A DNA stretch of 11,419 bases from Anaerolineales bacterium. GTDB taxonomy: Bacteria > Chloroflexota > Anaerolineae > Anaerolineales > Villigracilaceae. The notes under the pieces were generated by a model. The model worked only from the letters and a program-made list of their open reading frames with translations. It did no database searches and was not told the origin of the DNA. Numbering within the stretch: the stretch's first letter is position 1; every line of letters starts with the position of its first letter. Below, piece after piece: positions 1 to 6,085 of the stretch. Where the stretch lies: positions 1-11,419 of the forward strand of contig JAFGKO010000313.1 of the NCBI GenBank assembly GCA_016928525.1. The letters run 5' to 3'. The position numbers were made by a program, and so were the translations under genes.

Positions 1-60
1 CGAACGAGTGTTCTGAAAACGACTACATTTTGAGGTTTTCATGCCCAGAAAACGAGTGTA
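1..60. repeat. short direct and inverted repeats at window edge
   Basis: ACGAGTGT occurs at 4-11 and again at 52-59. GAAAAC at 15-20 and 48-53 flanks its reverse complement GTTTTC at 35-40, so the 35-53 stretch is a 6-bp inverted repeat with a 7-nt spacer. No gene is visible here. It may be debris of the adjacent transposase remnant or a binding site whose context is cut off by the window edge. Confidence 0.3.
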
Positions 61-119
61 CGTTAGCTGATCTTTGCATCTGAAACAGGCTTTGAGGGTA
101 TGTCAGGAATCTTGTGTAA

Positions 120-563
120 ACGGGAGTTCATGCTGGCCAACGGTCTTCGAAACGAATGGCAAGCTGGTTGAGGATCATCGGCCAGTTCTGTGGAGCGCGG
201 GTTCCGCTTTCTCAAAGCCCCCATGTTCTTCGCTCACAGCCTGTTCCTCAGGAACCCGGCTTGCATCATGGCCTTGATCATGGTTATGGGCTGACAACCC
301 TGCTGGTCTTCGCCCTGGCGGAACGGCAGTTACGCCTGCGATTGAACAAAGAGAATGCCAGCGTCCCCTCCCAGACCGGGAGGCTGACACGGACGCCGAC
401 CACGCGTTGGTTTTTCCAGATGTTCGAGGGGCTTGACTTGTTATTGATCATGAAGAACGAGAAAGTCGTCGCACGTAAGGTGCTCAACCTGAAACCTCAT
501 CACCTGGTGATCATCCGCCTGCTTGGCCCCCAGGTTCAATATTGCGTCTCGCCGCCAGATTAA
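120..563 (+). pseudogene. decayed IS1634-type (IS4-like) transposase, C-terminal remnant
   Basis: Conceptual translation across two reading frames gives the C-terminal end of an IS1634/IS4-like DDE transposase. In frame 1 (from about 124) one reads EFMLAN, then an in-frame TGA at 169, then VERGFRFLKAPMFFAHSLF (190 onward), the typical block after the catalytic Glu of this family. That frame stops at about 286, and the protein continues in frame 3 with LTTLLVFALAERQLRLRL, then RTPTTRWFFQMFEGL and LLGPQVQYCV, ending at a TAA at 561-563. So there is at least one premature stop and one frameshift. Full proteins of this family run to about 500-600 residues and only roughly the last 150 are here. 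The gene cannot make active enzyme. GGTGCGGAATGGGGG just after the stop (566-580) may be the old right end of the element; I could not confirm a matching left end. Confidence 0.75.
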
Positions 564-609
564 GGTGCGGAATGGGGGTTAGTGCGAAAAACCACTGCAA
601 GCAAGGTCA

Positions 610-639
610 TTGACAGAATTTGAATACTTGTGTTAATAT
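610..639 (+). promoter_or_regulatory. predicted sigma70-type promoter of the par-like operon
   Basis: A perfect -35 box TTGACA (610-615) is followed after 18 nt by TAATAT (634-639), which carries an extended -10 TG at 631-632. Transcription would start near 646 and leave a leader of about 185 nt before the HTH gene. Three ACAGAA repeats (613, 649, 660) sit in and just after the promoter and could be operator or centromere half-sites. Confidence 0.6.
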
Positions 640-645
640 AAACCA

Positions 646-830
646 ATAACAGAAATTCTACAGAATACAACTTAGCCTACTAACACCCGGTAGGCGCCCC
701 AGATGCCAAAAACGCTGGCGCTGGGAGAATTCGTTAGCAGCATTTGCTAAAGGTAGGGCCTTACTTTCAAGGCCTTACAGACGAGTCTCTCCAGCCGCCA
801 GTGTTTCGTTTTAATTTCCGAGGTCAACCT
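646..830 (+). promoter_or_regulatory. hairpin-rich leader / candidate centromere or operator region of the par-like operon
   Basis: Four consecutive inverted repeats are visible: GCCTAC/GTAGGC (675-680 with 690-695); an imperfect 10-bp stem 698-708 with 716-725 (one bulged A, one wobble); TTAGCA/TGCTAA (734-739 with 745-750, 5-nt spacer); and AGGGCCTT/AAGGCCTT (755-762 with 769-776, one wobble), which is also a direct repeat of GGCCTTAC (757, 771). Type II (ParM) plasmid partition operons often keep their centromere/operator upstream of parM. The placement fits, but the repeats are not regular iterons, so an RNA leader is equally possible. Confidence 0.4.
734..750. promoter_or_regulatory. perfect palindrome TTAGCA-N5-TGCTAA, candidate operator
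   Basis: A 6-bp perfect inverted repeat separated by 5 nt lies between the promoter at 610-639 and the XRE-type gene. Size and position suit a dimeric HTH repressor, possibly the product of the next gene acting on its own operon. No experimental or comparative support is available here. Confidence 0.35.
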
Positions 831-1130
831 ATGTTTTCAACTCCCAATCCTTACCTTTGCAAGATCACTGAAGCCCACGAACGCAGCGGGCTGTCTTTGC
901 GTGAAGTCGCCCTGGTCTGTGATCTGGACCCGAGCTACGTCCACTACATTCTGAAAGGAGCTCGCCGCCCGCACCGTGATGTAATCATTGCCCTTGGCTT
1001 TGCATACCGCCTCGAGCGCTGGGAGGTGGACGAACTTCTGCTCCTGGCGGGCCTGCCGCCCATCGGGCGTTCTGCCCTGCGGGAGTATCGTCAGAATGCC
1101 ATTCAACCTGCCGAAAGGAATGAAGAATGA
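831..1130 (+). CDS. XRE-family helix-turn-helix DNA-binding protein
   Basis: A 99-residue protein that is almost entirely one lambda-repressor-like HTH domain. The pattern SGLSLREVALVCDLDPSYVH (residues about 19-38) gives helix 1, turn and recognition helix, followed by KGARRP and the family-typical WEVDELLLLAGLPPI tail. It probably binds DNA as a dimer and regulates its own operon; the palindrome at 734-750 is a candidate target. The ATG at 831 is chosen because AGGT (821-824) lies 6 nt upstream and the HTH fold starts soon after. A TTG at 744 would add 29 residues with no domain content and would lie inside palindromes. Its stop overlaps the actin-like gene as ATGA (1127-1130), which indicates translational coupling. 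The role in partition control is inferred; the HTH assignment is firm. Confidence 0.85.
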   Translation: MFSTPNPYLCKITEAHERSGLSLREVALVCDLDPSYVHYILKGARRPHRDVIIALGFAYRLERWEVDELLLLAGLPPIGRSALREYRQNAIQPAERNEE

Positions 1131-2086
1131 GCCTGATCCTTGCCCTAGATCCCGGTTTCGGGAATACCAAAGTCGCCACATCTCAAGGCGTGCATGTGAT
1201 CCAATCCGCCGTGGCCCGGCCGCACGAAATCGGCATGGCCGCCAAAGGCTTGGAGACCCATGCCCGCCCACAAACGGTGGCGCTCGCGAACGGTCTAGCC
1301 TTTGTTGCCGGGCCAGGTGCCTGGGCCTGGGGAGAACCGCTCTCGACCCTGGACTTCAATGATCTGACCAGCCCTCAGCGCCTGTCCCTGTTCTATGCAG
1401 CCGCTTCTCATCTGCTACCGCCCGGGGAGCATGTCATTGACCTACTGGTCATCGGTTTGCCGGTCCCCCTGTTGCAGGATGAACTCCAAGCCAGGGCTGT
1501 AATCAGCAGCCTGAGCTTATTCAAGGCAGTCCACGAGTTTACAGTGGATGGAAAGAAGTACACTCTGATGGTCAGGCAGATGCGCGCCCTGCCTCAGCCG
1601 GTGGGGGCCTATGCCGACTGGCTGCTGAACGAGGATGGCCACGTCCGCCAAGGCGGGACGAATGCCGAAGTGGCGGTTCTGGACATAGGCATGAACACGT
1701 TGGATCTGTATGTTGTCCAAGGCTGGAAGGTGGCCCCGCGCTTTATAGGCGGAGGAAAGCTTGGCATCCGCCGCCTGCTGGAGAACTTGAACCCGAGCGG
1801 ACGCGACCTGGAGGAACTGGACTCCGCCCTGCGCAGTGGTGCCCTCCAGCCAACTCTCGATCAGAAGACAGCCTGGCTGGGTGCCATCTTTGGGAACATC
1901 GAGCGCGTCTGGCCGGGGCTGCGACGCTTCGACGCCGTCCTTCCGACCGGCGGGGGTGCGGTTGTGCTGGGCGAACTGCTGCGCTCGGCGCTCGCGGCCA
2001 AGGGTGCGTCAGTCCACTGGCCAGTCGACCCGGTGACGGCCAACGTAGTTGGTTTCTACAAATGGGGCTGCCGTGTCCATCGTTAG
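1127..2086 (+). CDS. parM: ParM/StbA-like actin-family ATPase (plasmid segregation)
   Basis: A 319-residue protein with the three actin-fold nucleotide motifs in order: phosphate 1 LDPGFGNTK (residues 7-15), phosphate 2 VLDIGMNTLDLYVV (184-197, Asp186) and adenosine LPTGGGAVVLGELL (272-285), with the ParM-typical PVTANVVGFYKWG end (302-314). The length matches bacterial ParM/Alp proteins (about 320-380). Members of this family polymerise with ATP and push or pull plasmid copies apart through a ParR adaptor bound to a centromere. A good SD (AAAGGA, 1114-1119) lies 7 nt before the start. The start overlaps the HTH gene by 4 nt, and the small ParR-like gene overlaps its 3' end, so the three form one transcription unit. 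The sequence departs from R1 ParM enough that the subtype is uncertain, but the actin-like fold is clear. Confidence 0.85.
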   Translation: MSLILALDPGFGNTKVATSQGVHVIQSAVARPHEIGMAAKGLETHARPQTVALANGLAFVAGPGAWAWGEPLSTLDFNDLTSPQRLSLFYAAASHLLPPGEHVIDLLVIGLPVPLLQDELQARAVISSLSLFKAVHEFTVDGKKYTLMVRQMRALPQPVGAYADWLLNEDGHVRQGGTNAEVAVLDIGMNTLDLYVVQGWKVAPRFIGGGKLGIRRLLENLNPSGRDLEELDSALRSGALQPTLDQKTAWLGAIFGNIERVWPGLRRFDAVLPTGGGAVVLGELLRSALAAKGASVHWPVDPVTANVVGFYKWGCRVHR

Positions 2087-2288
2087 AAAACCGGATGGCA
2101 CGCTGGTGGTCGGGGTGCGCATCACCCTGAAACCCAACCGGGATGATGATCTGATTGCCCTGGTACTCTCGGCCAAGAAACTGGCTCCGGCGATCCGGGA
2201 AGCCATGCGCAGCGGCGTACTGCACTCGCCGGCATACTCCCCGGACGCCGACCAGGAAGCGCTGAATGCTATCGGGATCGACCTGTGA
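2073..2288 (+). CDS. small ParR-like protein, probable ribbon-helix-helix DNA-binding adaptor
   Basis: A 71-residue basic-then-acidic protein directly after the actin gene, where parR is normally found. Its pattern is that of a ribbon-helix-helix domain: a strand GVRITLKPN (residues 14-22), helix A RDDDLIALVLSAKKL (23-37) and helix B APAIREAMRSG (38-48). ParR proteins use an N-terminal RHH dimer to bind centromere repeats and a C-terminal tail to cap the actin filament; here the tail HSPAYSPDADQEALNAIGI is short. Start: GTG at 2073 with a weak purine run GGGG (2064-2067) upstream; TTG at 2049 is an alternative that adds 8 residues. It overlaps the preceding gene by 14 nt. The RHH reading is by pattern only and needs a profile search. 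The position strengthens it. Confidence 0.6.
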   Translation: MSIVRKPDGTLVVGVRITLKPNRDDDLIALVLSAKKLAPAIREAMRSGVLHSPAYSPDADQEALNAIGIDL

Positions 2289-2329
2289 GATGTGACATTC
2301 CGGGTCGGTTGACCGGGAATGTCACATCT
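2288..2329. repeat. large near-perfect palindrome (18 bp arms, 4-nt loop)
   Basis: Arm 2288-2306 pairs with 2311-2329: 14 perfect pairs, one G-G mismatch (2302/2315), 4 more perfect pairs and a GGTT loop. It begins at the last base of the ParR-like stop codon. There is no T-run on either side, so it is not a textbook intrinsic terminator. It could be a centromere or recombinase binding site, an RNA processing or 3'-end-protecting hairpin, or a factor-assisted terminator between the par-like operon and the next gene. Confidence 0.8.
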
Positions 2330-2362
2330 TCGCGTTGGCAAGAAAGGATGAAATGGTGGATT

Positions 2363-2941
2363 ATGACCAGGACGACCCTACAGGCTTCTTATTTGGATAC
2401 AGAGCAGCAGCGACAACTCGAAGCAGCCATCGAAAAACAGCTCCGGGAGCCATTGGATCTGGCCTCCTGGCAGGCCAACCGGCTGCGCGCTGCGGTCCTG
2501 GTGCGATTCCTGCTCCATACCGGATTGCAGTCGGTGGAAGCTCGGGCCTTGCGCCTGGGCGATATCCGCTTGGGGGAGCGAGCAGGGGTGGTGCATGTGC
2601 TCGGTAGGCGGGAGCGGCGCGTACCGCTGGATGACCCGACGTGCAATGCTTTGCGGGTCTGGTTGGCTGCCCGGCCGGAGGGGGATGTAGAATGGCTCTG
2701 GCTGGAAGGGGACTCGGGGAATGCCCATGGGCTGAGCGGGCGCGGCGTGTGGCGGGCCTGCCGGCGGATGGCGCACCTGGCCAGCCTGGATCCGGAGTCT
2801 GTCACGCCGCGCACCCTTCGCATCACCTGCGCCCATAACCTGCTGGCGGCCGGCGAGTCGCCGCGAGTGGTGATGCGCCTGCTGAGGCTTTCTTCAACCG
2901 ATATGGTCTTGCGCTGTCTGCGGGAAAGTGCCAATTTTTAG
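2363..2941 (+). CDS. catalytically degenerate tyrosine-recombinase-like protein
   Basis: A 192-residue protein that follows the catalytic-domain outline of XerC/D-type recombinases but has lost the chemistry. Where the family has TGLR..E, it has TGLQSVE (Gln56 in place of catalytic Arg I). The GKG.K.R strand is GRRERRVPL (81-89), with no lysine. Box II reads TPRTLRITCAHNLL (148-161): His replaced by Arg150, Arg II kept (Arg153). The LLGHSS block is LLRLSS (173-178), losing the third-position His. The Tyr region is VLRCLRES, and there is no tyrosine after residue 10. It also lacks a full core-binding domain. The fold should persist, so DNA binding or dimerisation with an active recombinase is conceivable, but strand cleavage is not. 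Start: ATG 2363 chosen (GGTGG just upstream). ATG 2348 is possible, with its purine run touching the start. Upstream in-frame codons run through the palindrome and are unlikely to be translated. Confidence 0.7.
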   Translation: MTRTTLQASYLDTEQQRQLEAAIEKQLREPLDLASWQANRLRAAVLVRFLLHTGLQSVEARALRLGDIRLGERAGVVHVLGRRERRVPLDDPTCNALRVWLAARPEGDVEWLWLEGDSGNAHGLSGRGVWRACRRMAHLASLDPESVTPRTLRITCAHNLLAAGESPRVVMRLLRLSSTDMVLRCLRESANF

Positions 2942-2952
2942 GACAGGTTTGC

Positions 2953-2981
2953 TTGTGTTCTAAGGCCCGTTGGCGTATGAT
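2953..2981 (+). promoter_or_regulatory. predicted promoter for the structured leader and recombinase
   Basis: TTGTGT (2953-2958), 17-nt spacer, TATGAT (2976-2981, 5 of 6 matches to TATAAT). The expected start near 2988 falls just before the first hairpin of the structured region, which makes the assignment coherent. Confidence 0.45.
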
Positions 2982-2987
2982 CGAATT

Positions 2988-3310
2988 GGATTTGCTCTGC
3001 TCGTGCAGGGCACCCCCATTCGTGAGGAAGCCTTCGGGCTTCGTTATTCGTGAGCAGCATTCTCCACGATGTATGTCGAAAGACATGCGAGGCGTGTGGG
3101 AACTGTTTTTTTAACTCCCCACGACCAACCCCTTCCCGGAACCTTTGTCCTCCAGGTCCGGGGCGCAAGGGACAGACGTACGCCAGCCCCATAGGATAGG
3201 AACGCGGGAACCGGTGCTGGCGATGAACTTCCCGCAGTGCGTCAGCCTTGGCTGACGACCGGCTTAACGAAACAGGTTAATACTAACGGGAACTACTGCG
3301 GAAAAAGTCC
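2988..3310 (+). ncRNA. candidate structured RNA / long leader upstream of the recombinase
   Basis: No convincing coding frame is present, but hairpins follow one another: GCTCTGC/GCAGGGC (2994-3000 with 3005-3011, TCGT loop); GAAGCC-TTCG-GGCTTC (3027-3042, stable UUCG tetraloop, flanked by direct repeats ATTCGTGAG at 3018 and 3046); GTATGTC-GAAA-GACATGC (3071-3088, GNRA tetraloop); CGTG(t)GGGA/TCCCCACG (3093-3101 with 3116-3123); CCCGGA(a)CCT/AGGTCCGGG (3135-3144 with 3154-3162); CGCCAGC/GCTGGCG (3181-3187 with 3216-3222); CGTCAGCC/GGCTGACG (3240-3257); TTAAC/GTTAA (3264-3268 with 3276-3280). GCGGGAA (3204-3210) pairs with TTCCCGC (3229-3235), interleaving with the 3181/3222 stem as an H-type pseudoknot. 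CCGCAGT (3232-3238) can alternatively pair with ACTGCGG (3295-3301), enclosing two hairpins. Tetraloops of both stable classes argue for function as RNA. I recognise no Rfam family. It could be a cis leader of the recombinase or a separate RNA. Confidence 0.5.
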
Positions 3311-3322
3311 GAAGGAGGAGCT

Positions 3323-4267
3323 ATGTGTCCTGCATCCCTGGCAAACCAGATTGCCCATGTCCTGGATACCCTGTGCTGGGACACCGAAGACATCGAAGCC
3401 TACAAGGCGGAACACGGGGTCGTCTCGGTCAAGCGCGACTTGCGCCCAGACGGCGACCCAACCCGCCCGCTGCCGGCTATTCTCTCGTACCGCACGCGGG
3501 CCGGCTACTTCCAGACCGCCGAGACCTTTTTCCAGCGGGCCAAGGCATTGACCGGAAAACGGCTACTGGCAGACCTGCTGGCCCCGGACACCGTGCGCCG
3601 GACGCTGGATACCCATTACCGGGATCACCAGCCCTCCACCATGCGGACGGTGCTGGCTGCCATCGGCAAGATGCACCAGGGCTGCGTGCAGGTGGGCTGG
3701 ACCGAAGCGCCTTCGCCGATCACGGACGAGCTGCGCGAACACGTGAAGGCCTACCGTGACGACGGCGACGTGCGCCAGCCACGCTTCGGCTACATCCCGG
3801 AAGACGCCGAACGCATCCTGGCATACCTGAAGGAACACGGATCCAGGTTCGCTTTGCCGGCGGAGATCGCCCTGCGCTGCGGGCTGCGGATTTCCGAGAT
3901 CGCCGGCCTGCAGGGGAAACATGTGGACCTGGAGAACGGGAAGCTGCATGTGGTTGGCAAAGGGGGCAAGAAGCGGAACGTGGACCTGCCGGCCGGCCTG
4001 GCGGAGCAGCTCAACCCATCCAGGCAGTATCTCTTCTTTCCCAACCGATCCTGGAAACAGGCCTTCTACCAGGCCGTGCGGGATGCCGCCCGTGAGCTGG
4101 GGATTCAGGTCAGCGGGGTGCACCGGCTGCGGGCAAACTATGCCCAGGCCGCGTACGAAGACCTAACGGGGAGCGGGAAAAGCAATCAGGATGCCCGGCG
4201 AGAGGTCTCCCGCCGGTTGGGGCACAACAGGGAGGAAGTGTCGAATAGCTATATCCCGCCATCTTGA
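3323..4267 (+). CDS. tyrosine recombinase / site-specific integrase, complete
   Basis: A 314-residue phage-integrase-family enzyme, of the usual length. The N-terminal half (about 40-140) is a helical core-binding domain. The catalytic domain starts near residue 153 and shows all expected residues: Arg189 in CGLRISE, Lys213/216 in VGKGGKKR, His267 and Arg270 in VHRLRANY, His301 in LGHNREEV and the nucleophile Tyr310 in SNSYIP. It should cut and rejoin DNA through a 3'-phosphotyrosine, as in element integration, excision or multimer resolution. The ATG at 3323 has a strong SD (AGGAGG, 3313-3318). A leader of more than 300 nt with many hairpins precedes it. The catalytic half is repeated, diverged, at 6096-6580 beyond the abiE pair. 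No attachment site could be identified. The abiE promoter overlaps its stop codon. Confidence 0.9.
   Translation: MCPASLANQIAHVLDTLCWDTEDIEAYKAEHGVVSVKRDLRPDGDPTRPLPAILSYRTRAGYFQTAETFFQRAKALTGKRLLADLLAPDTVRRTLDTHYRDHQPSTMRTVLAAIGKMHQGCVQVGWTEAPSPITDELREHVKAYRDDGDVRQPRFGYIPEDAERILAYLKEHGSRFALPAEIALRCGLRISEIAGLQGKHVDLENGKLHVVGKGGKKRNVDLPAGLAEQLNPSRQYLFFPNRSWKQAFYQAVRDAARELGIQVSGVHRLRANYAQAAYEDLTGSGKSNQDARREVSRRLGHNREEVSNSYIPPS
3777..4260 (+). repeat. direct repeat copy A (recombinase catalytic domain)
   Basis: This segment, from CGCTTCGGCTACATCCCGG onward, is matched in the same orientation by 6096-6580, with long identical runs (for example both carry GATCCTGGAAACAGGCCTTC) and silent plus missense differences between them. 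Similarity begins abruptly at the start of the catalytic domain. The pair encloses abiEi-abiEii, so homologous recombination between copies could delete about 2.3 kb including abiE. Confidence 0.8.
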
Positions 4268-4346
4268 CGTTTCTGATGCAAATGATTATAGTTATAAAAA
4301 TGTAGAAATGTGATAGAATCAATCACAAAGGAACATAATTATAACC
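4264..4346 (+). promoter_or_regulatory. abiE promoter(s) and nested operator-like palindromes
   Basis: TTGACG (4264-4269), 17-nt spacer, TATAGT (4287-4292) forms a good promoter overlapping the recombinase stop. A second extended -10, TG-A-TAGAAT (4311-4319), lies downstream. Nested palindromes GTTATAA/TTATAAC (4291-4297 with 4339-4345) and TGTGAT/ATCACA (4309-4314 with 4322-4327) surround the second -10 and reach the start of abiEi. AbiEi proteins of studied systems repress their own operon by binding inverted repeats at the promoter, so these are plausible AbiEi sites. Confidence 0.55.
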
Positions 4347-5174
4347 TTGCCTACTCGCTCGCTTTCACCCTTGGAATCGAAGTTGATCCTGCACCTCGAA
4401 TGGGAAAAGAAGCCAGTGATCAGCATAGAAGACGCCATGAAGATCCTGGGCGTCTCCTATGACCACGCCCGTCAGTTATTGCATGACCTAGTTCGAGATC
4501 GTTGGTTGGCAAGGATCCAGGCCGGAAAATTCGAAGTGATACCGGCCGAACGGGGCGAATATGCATTCTCGGATACGAACCCCCTTTTTCTCGGAAGCGT
4601 GCTGATCTGGCCGTACTATTACTCCTTTGCCACGGCTGCTTTCTTCCACGGCCTGTCCACACAGGCTTCCCAAACGGTTTTCATCGCCACACCGCAGGAC
4701 CTGCCGCGTCGCCGGCTGGTGCGGGAGAAGGAATACCGGCTGGTCTTCCAGCCGGAGTACAAGTTCTTCGGCTGGTCGGAAGTGGATGCCTATGGAAGCC
4801 GGGTCAATATGGCGGAACCCGAAAAAGCGGTTCTGGACAGCATCGATCACCCGGCATATGCCGGCGATATCCCGGAAATTGCCGCGATGCTCTGGAGGGG
4901 AAGGAACAGCCTGGATTGGGAGAAGATGATCGATTACGGAGCCTGTTTCCGGTCACGTGCGCTCTTGCAGCGGCTGGGGTATTTGCTGGAAACAGTAAAC
5001 ATTCCCATGAAAGCAGAAGTACTCAGCTCTCTCTTGAACAAAGCCGTTGCGGATGGGAAGTGCTACCTTGGCCAACCTGGTCGCTGGGGAACGGGAGGGG
5101 CCTACAGTTCCACGTGGAAGGTCGTGGACAATGTCCCCCGAAAAGAGCTGTTCGCAGAACTTGAGGTTAAGTGA
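4347..5174 (+). CDS. abiEi: AbiEi family antitoxin / transcriptional regulator
   Basis: A 275-residue protein with the AbiEi plan. An N-terminal winged helix-turn-helix (about residues 18-65, including SIEDAMKILGVSYDHARQLL and a wing around LARIQAGKFEVIP) is followed by the larger C-terminal AbiEi domain (WPYYYSFATAAFFHGL near 90-105, VFIATP, YKFFGW, and the MAEPEKAVLDSIDHP block). In characterised AbiE systems this protein counteracts the AbiEii nucleotidyltransferase without binding it (type IV) and represses its own promoter. The TTG start at 4347 is the best in-frame option before the HTH; AAAGGA at 4327-4332 lies 14 nt upstream, which is distant, so the start is uncertain (next ATG 4437 would cut into the HTH). 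Its TGA overlaps the ATG of the toxin gene by one base, the usual AbiE arrangement. Confidence 0.88.
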   Translation: MPTRSLSPLESKLILHLEWEKKPVISIEDAMKILGVSYDHARQLLHDLVRDRWLARIQAGKFEVIPAERGEYAFSDTNPLFLGSVLIWPYYYSFATAAFFHGLSTQASQTVFIATPQDLPRRRLVREKEYRLVFQPEYKFFGWSEVDAYGSRVNMAEPEKAVLDSIDHPAYAGDIPEIAAMLWRGRNSLDWEKMIDYGACFRSRALLQRLGYLLETVNIPMKAEVLSSLLNKAVADGKCYLGQPGRWGTGGAYSSTWKVVDNVPRKELFAELEVK

Positions 5175-6064
5175 TGATCGAAAAACGACTGGTGCAATGG
5201 TACGCGGCCGATGCCGGTGTGGATCTGGATATTGCCGAACGTGAAATCGCCCTGGTATATGTTCTGTGCATCCTGGCGGACCACGGATTGTTGGAGCGCT
5301 TGGCGTTCAAAGGCGGGACCGCCATTCGCAAGATCTACCTGGGCAGCCAGGGGCGTTTCAGCCTGGACCTGGATTTTACCGCAACGCAGGACACCGACCC
5401 GGAGGCATTGATCTTGGATGTAGCCGGTCTTTTTCATAACCAGAGTCATCATGGGTTGACATTTATCATTCCCGCCGGGGATTACTACGCCAACCCGGAA
5501 TCCTGCGGGGCGGAAATCAGCTATCAACACGAGTGGTCTGCGTCCGGGAAATTCGGGATTCAGGTTAGCTTCCGTGGCCGGCCCCTGCTTCCGGTCCGGT
5601 CGGCAGCGCTACGCCATGAGCGGTATTTTGAATGGTTGGGGGTCAAGCCACCTGCTACCCCATCCCTGGACTTGCACGAGATCATTGGGGAGAAGATCCG
5701 GGCGGCTTCCCAGCGCAGCCGGGTACGCGACCTGTATGATCTCTACCAGCTCGCAAGCTTGCGTTTTGACCGCGCCCGCATGCGCCGGATTGCCGTGCTC
5801 AAGTGCTGGGAGACGAACTTCGCATTCGATCCGGCAGCGTTCCTGACCGGGGTCGATGCCGGGCAATATGATTGGGCTGACTTGCGTCGGCTTCTACACA
5901 AGGGCCGAGAGGTCCAACCAGCCGTGATCATGCGCGGCGTGCGGGAGAATTACGCTTTCTTGAGTGAATTAAGCCCGGACGAAGCCCTGCTTGCCGGCGA
6001 TCCGTACCAGCGACAGAAAAAAATTTATCAGGCTCTTTGTGCCGATATCCAGTTTGTTGAATAA
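5174..6064 (+). CDS. abiEii: AbiEii family nucleotidyltransferase toxin
   Basis: A 296-residue member of the DNA polymerase beta-like nucleotidyltransferase AbiEii family. Motif I is FKGGTAIRK (residues 45-53), and the metal-binding acidic motif is FSLDLDFT (62-69, Asp65 and Asp67). Further motifs are EIIGEKIRA (169-177, Lys174) and RDLYDLY (185-191, Asp186). All residues needed for nucleotidyl transfer are present, so the toxin looks functional. Related AbiEii/MenT toxins act by modifying tRNA or using GTP/CTP, causing growth arrest and phage abortive infection. The ATG at 5174 has GAGG (5163-5166) 7 nt upstream; an in-frame GTG at 5171 is the alternative. It is coupled to abiEi by a TGATG overlap. 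Its stop is in frame with the truncated recombinase 21 nt later. Confidence 0.92.
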   Translation: MIEKRLVQWYAADAGVDLDIAEREIALVYVLCILADHGLLERLAFKGGTAIRKIYLGSQGRFSLDLDFTATQDTDPEALILDVAGLFHNQSHHGLTFIIPAGDYYANPESCGAEISYQHEWSASGKFGIQVSFRGRPLLPVRSAALRHERYFEWLGVKPPATPSLDLHEIIGEKIRAASQRSRVRDLYDLYQLASLRFDRARMRRIAVLKCWETNFAFDPAAFLTGVDAGQYDWADLRRLLHKGREVQPAVIMRGVRENYAFLSELSPDEALLAGDPYQRQKKIYQALCADIQFVE

Positions 6065-6085
6065 CAGTTACCAAAGTCCGGCAGG

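Noticed and set aside
156..563. Intact 135-residue gene
   Set aside because: Only the second part matches a family; the first 44 codons are out of frame with the transposase, so it is a frameshifted remnant.
744..830. N-terminal extension of the XRE gene from TTG 744
   Set aside because: It runs through palindromic leader DNA, has no SD and adds no domain; ATG 831 has an SD.
837..1271. Minus-strand and alternative-frame open frames over the par-like operon (and similarly over the recombinases and abiE)
   Set aside because: They lie opposite well-supported genes, show no recognisable domain and are explained by high G+C.
2288..2330. Intrinsic terminator
   Set aside because: The stem is strong, but neither strand has a following T-run, so it was recorded as a palindrome of unknown role.
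3200..3250. Resemblance to the cobalamin riboswitch core (GGGAA..GGTG..CCCGC..)
   Set aside because: The AxTCCgg segment, the exact CCCGCnACTGT box and the downstream GGAGACC-type element are missing, and the following gene is a recombinase, not a B12 gene. Probably chance similarity; an Infernal scan would settle it.
3255..3290. Possible integron attC-like site (GCTTAAC near GTTAATA)
   Set aside because: Only one of the two required core sites fits the consensus, and the recombinase lacks an integron-specific insert that I can see.
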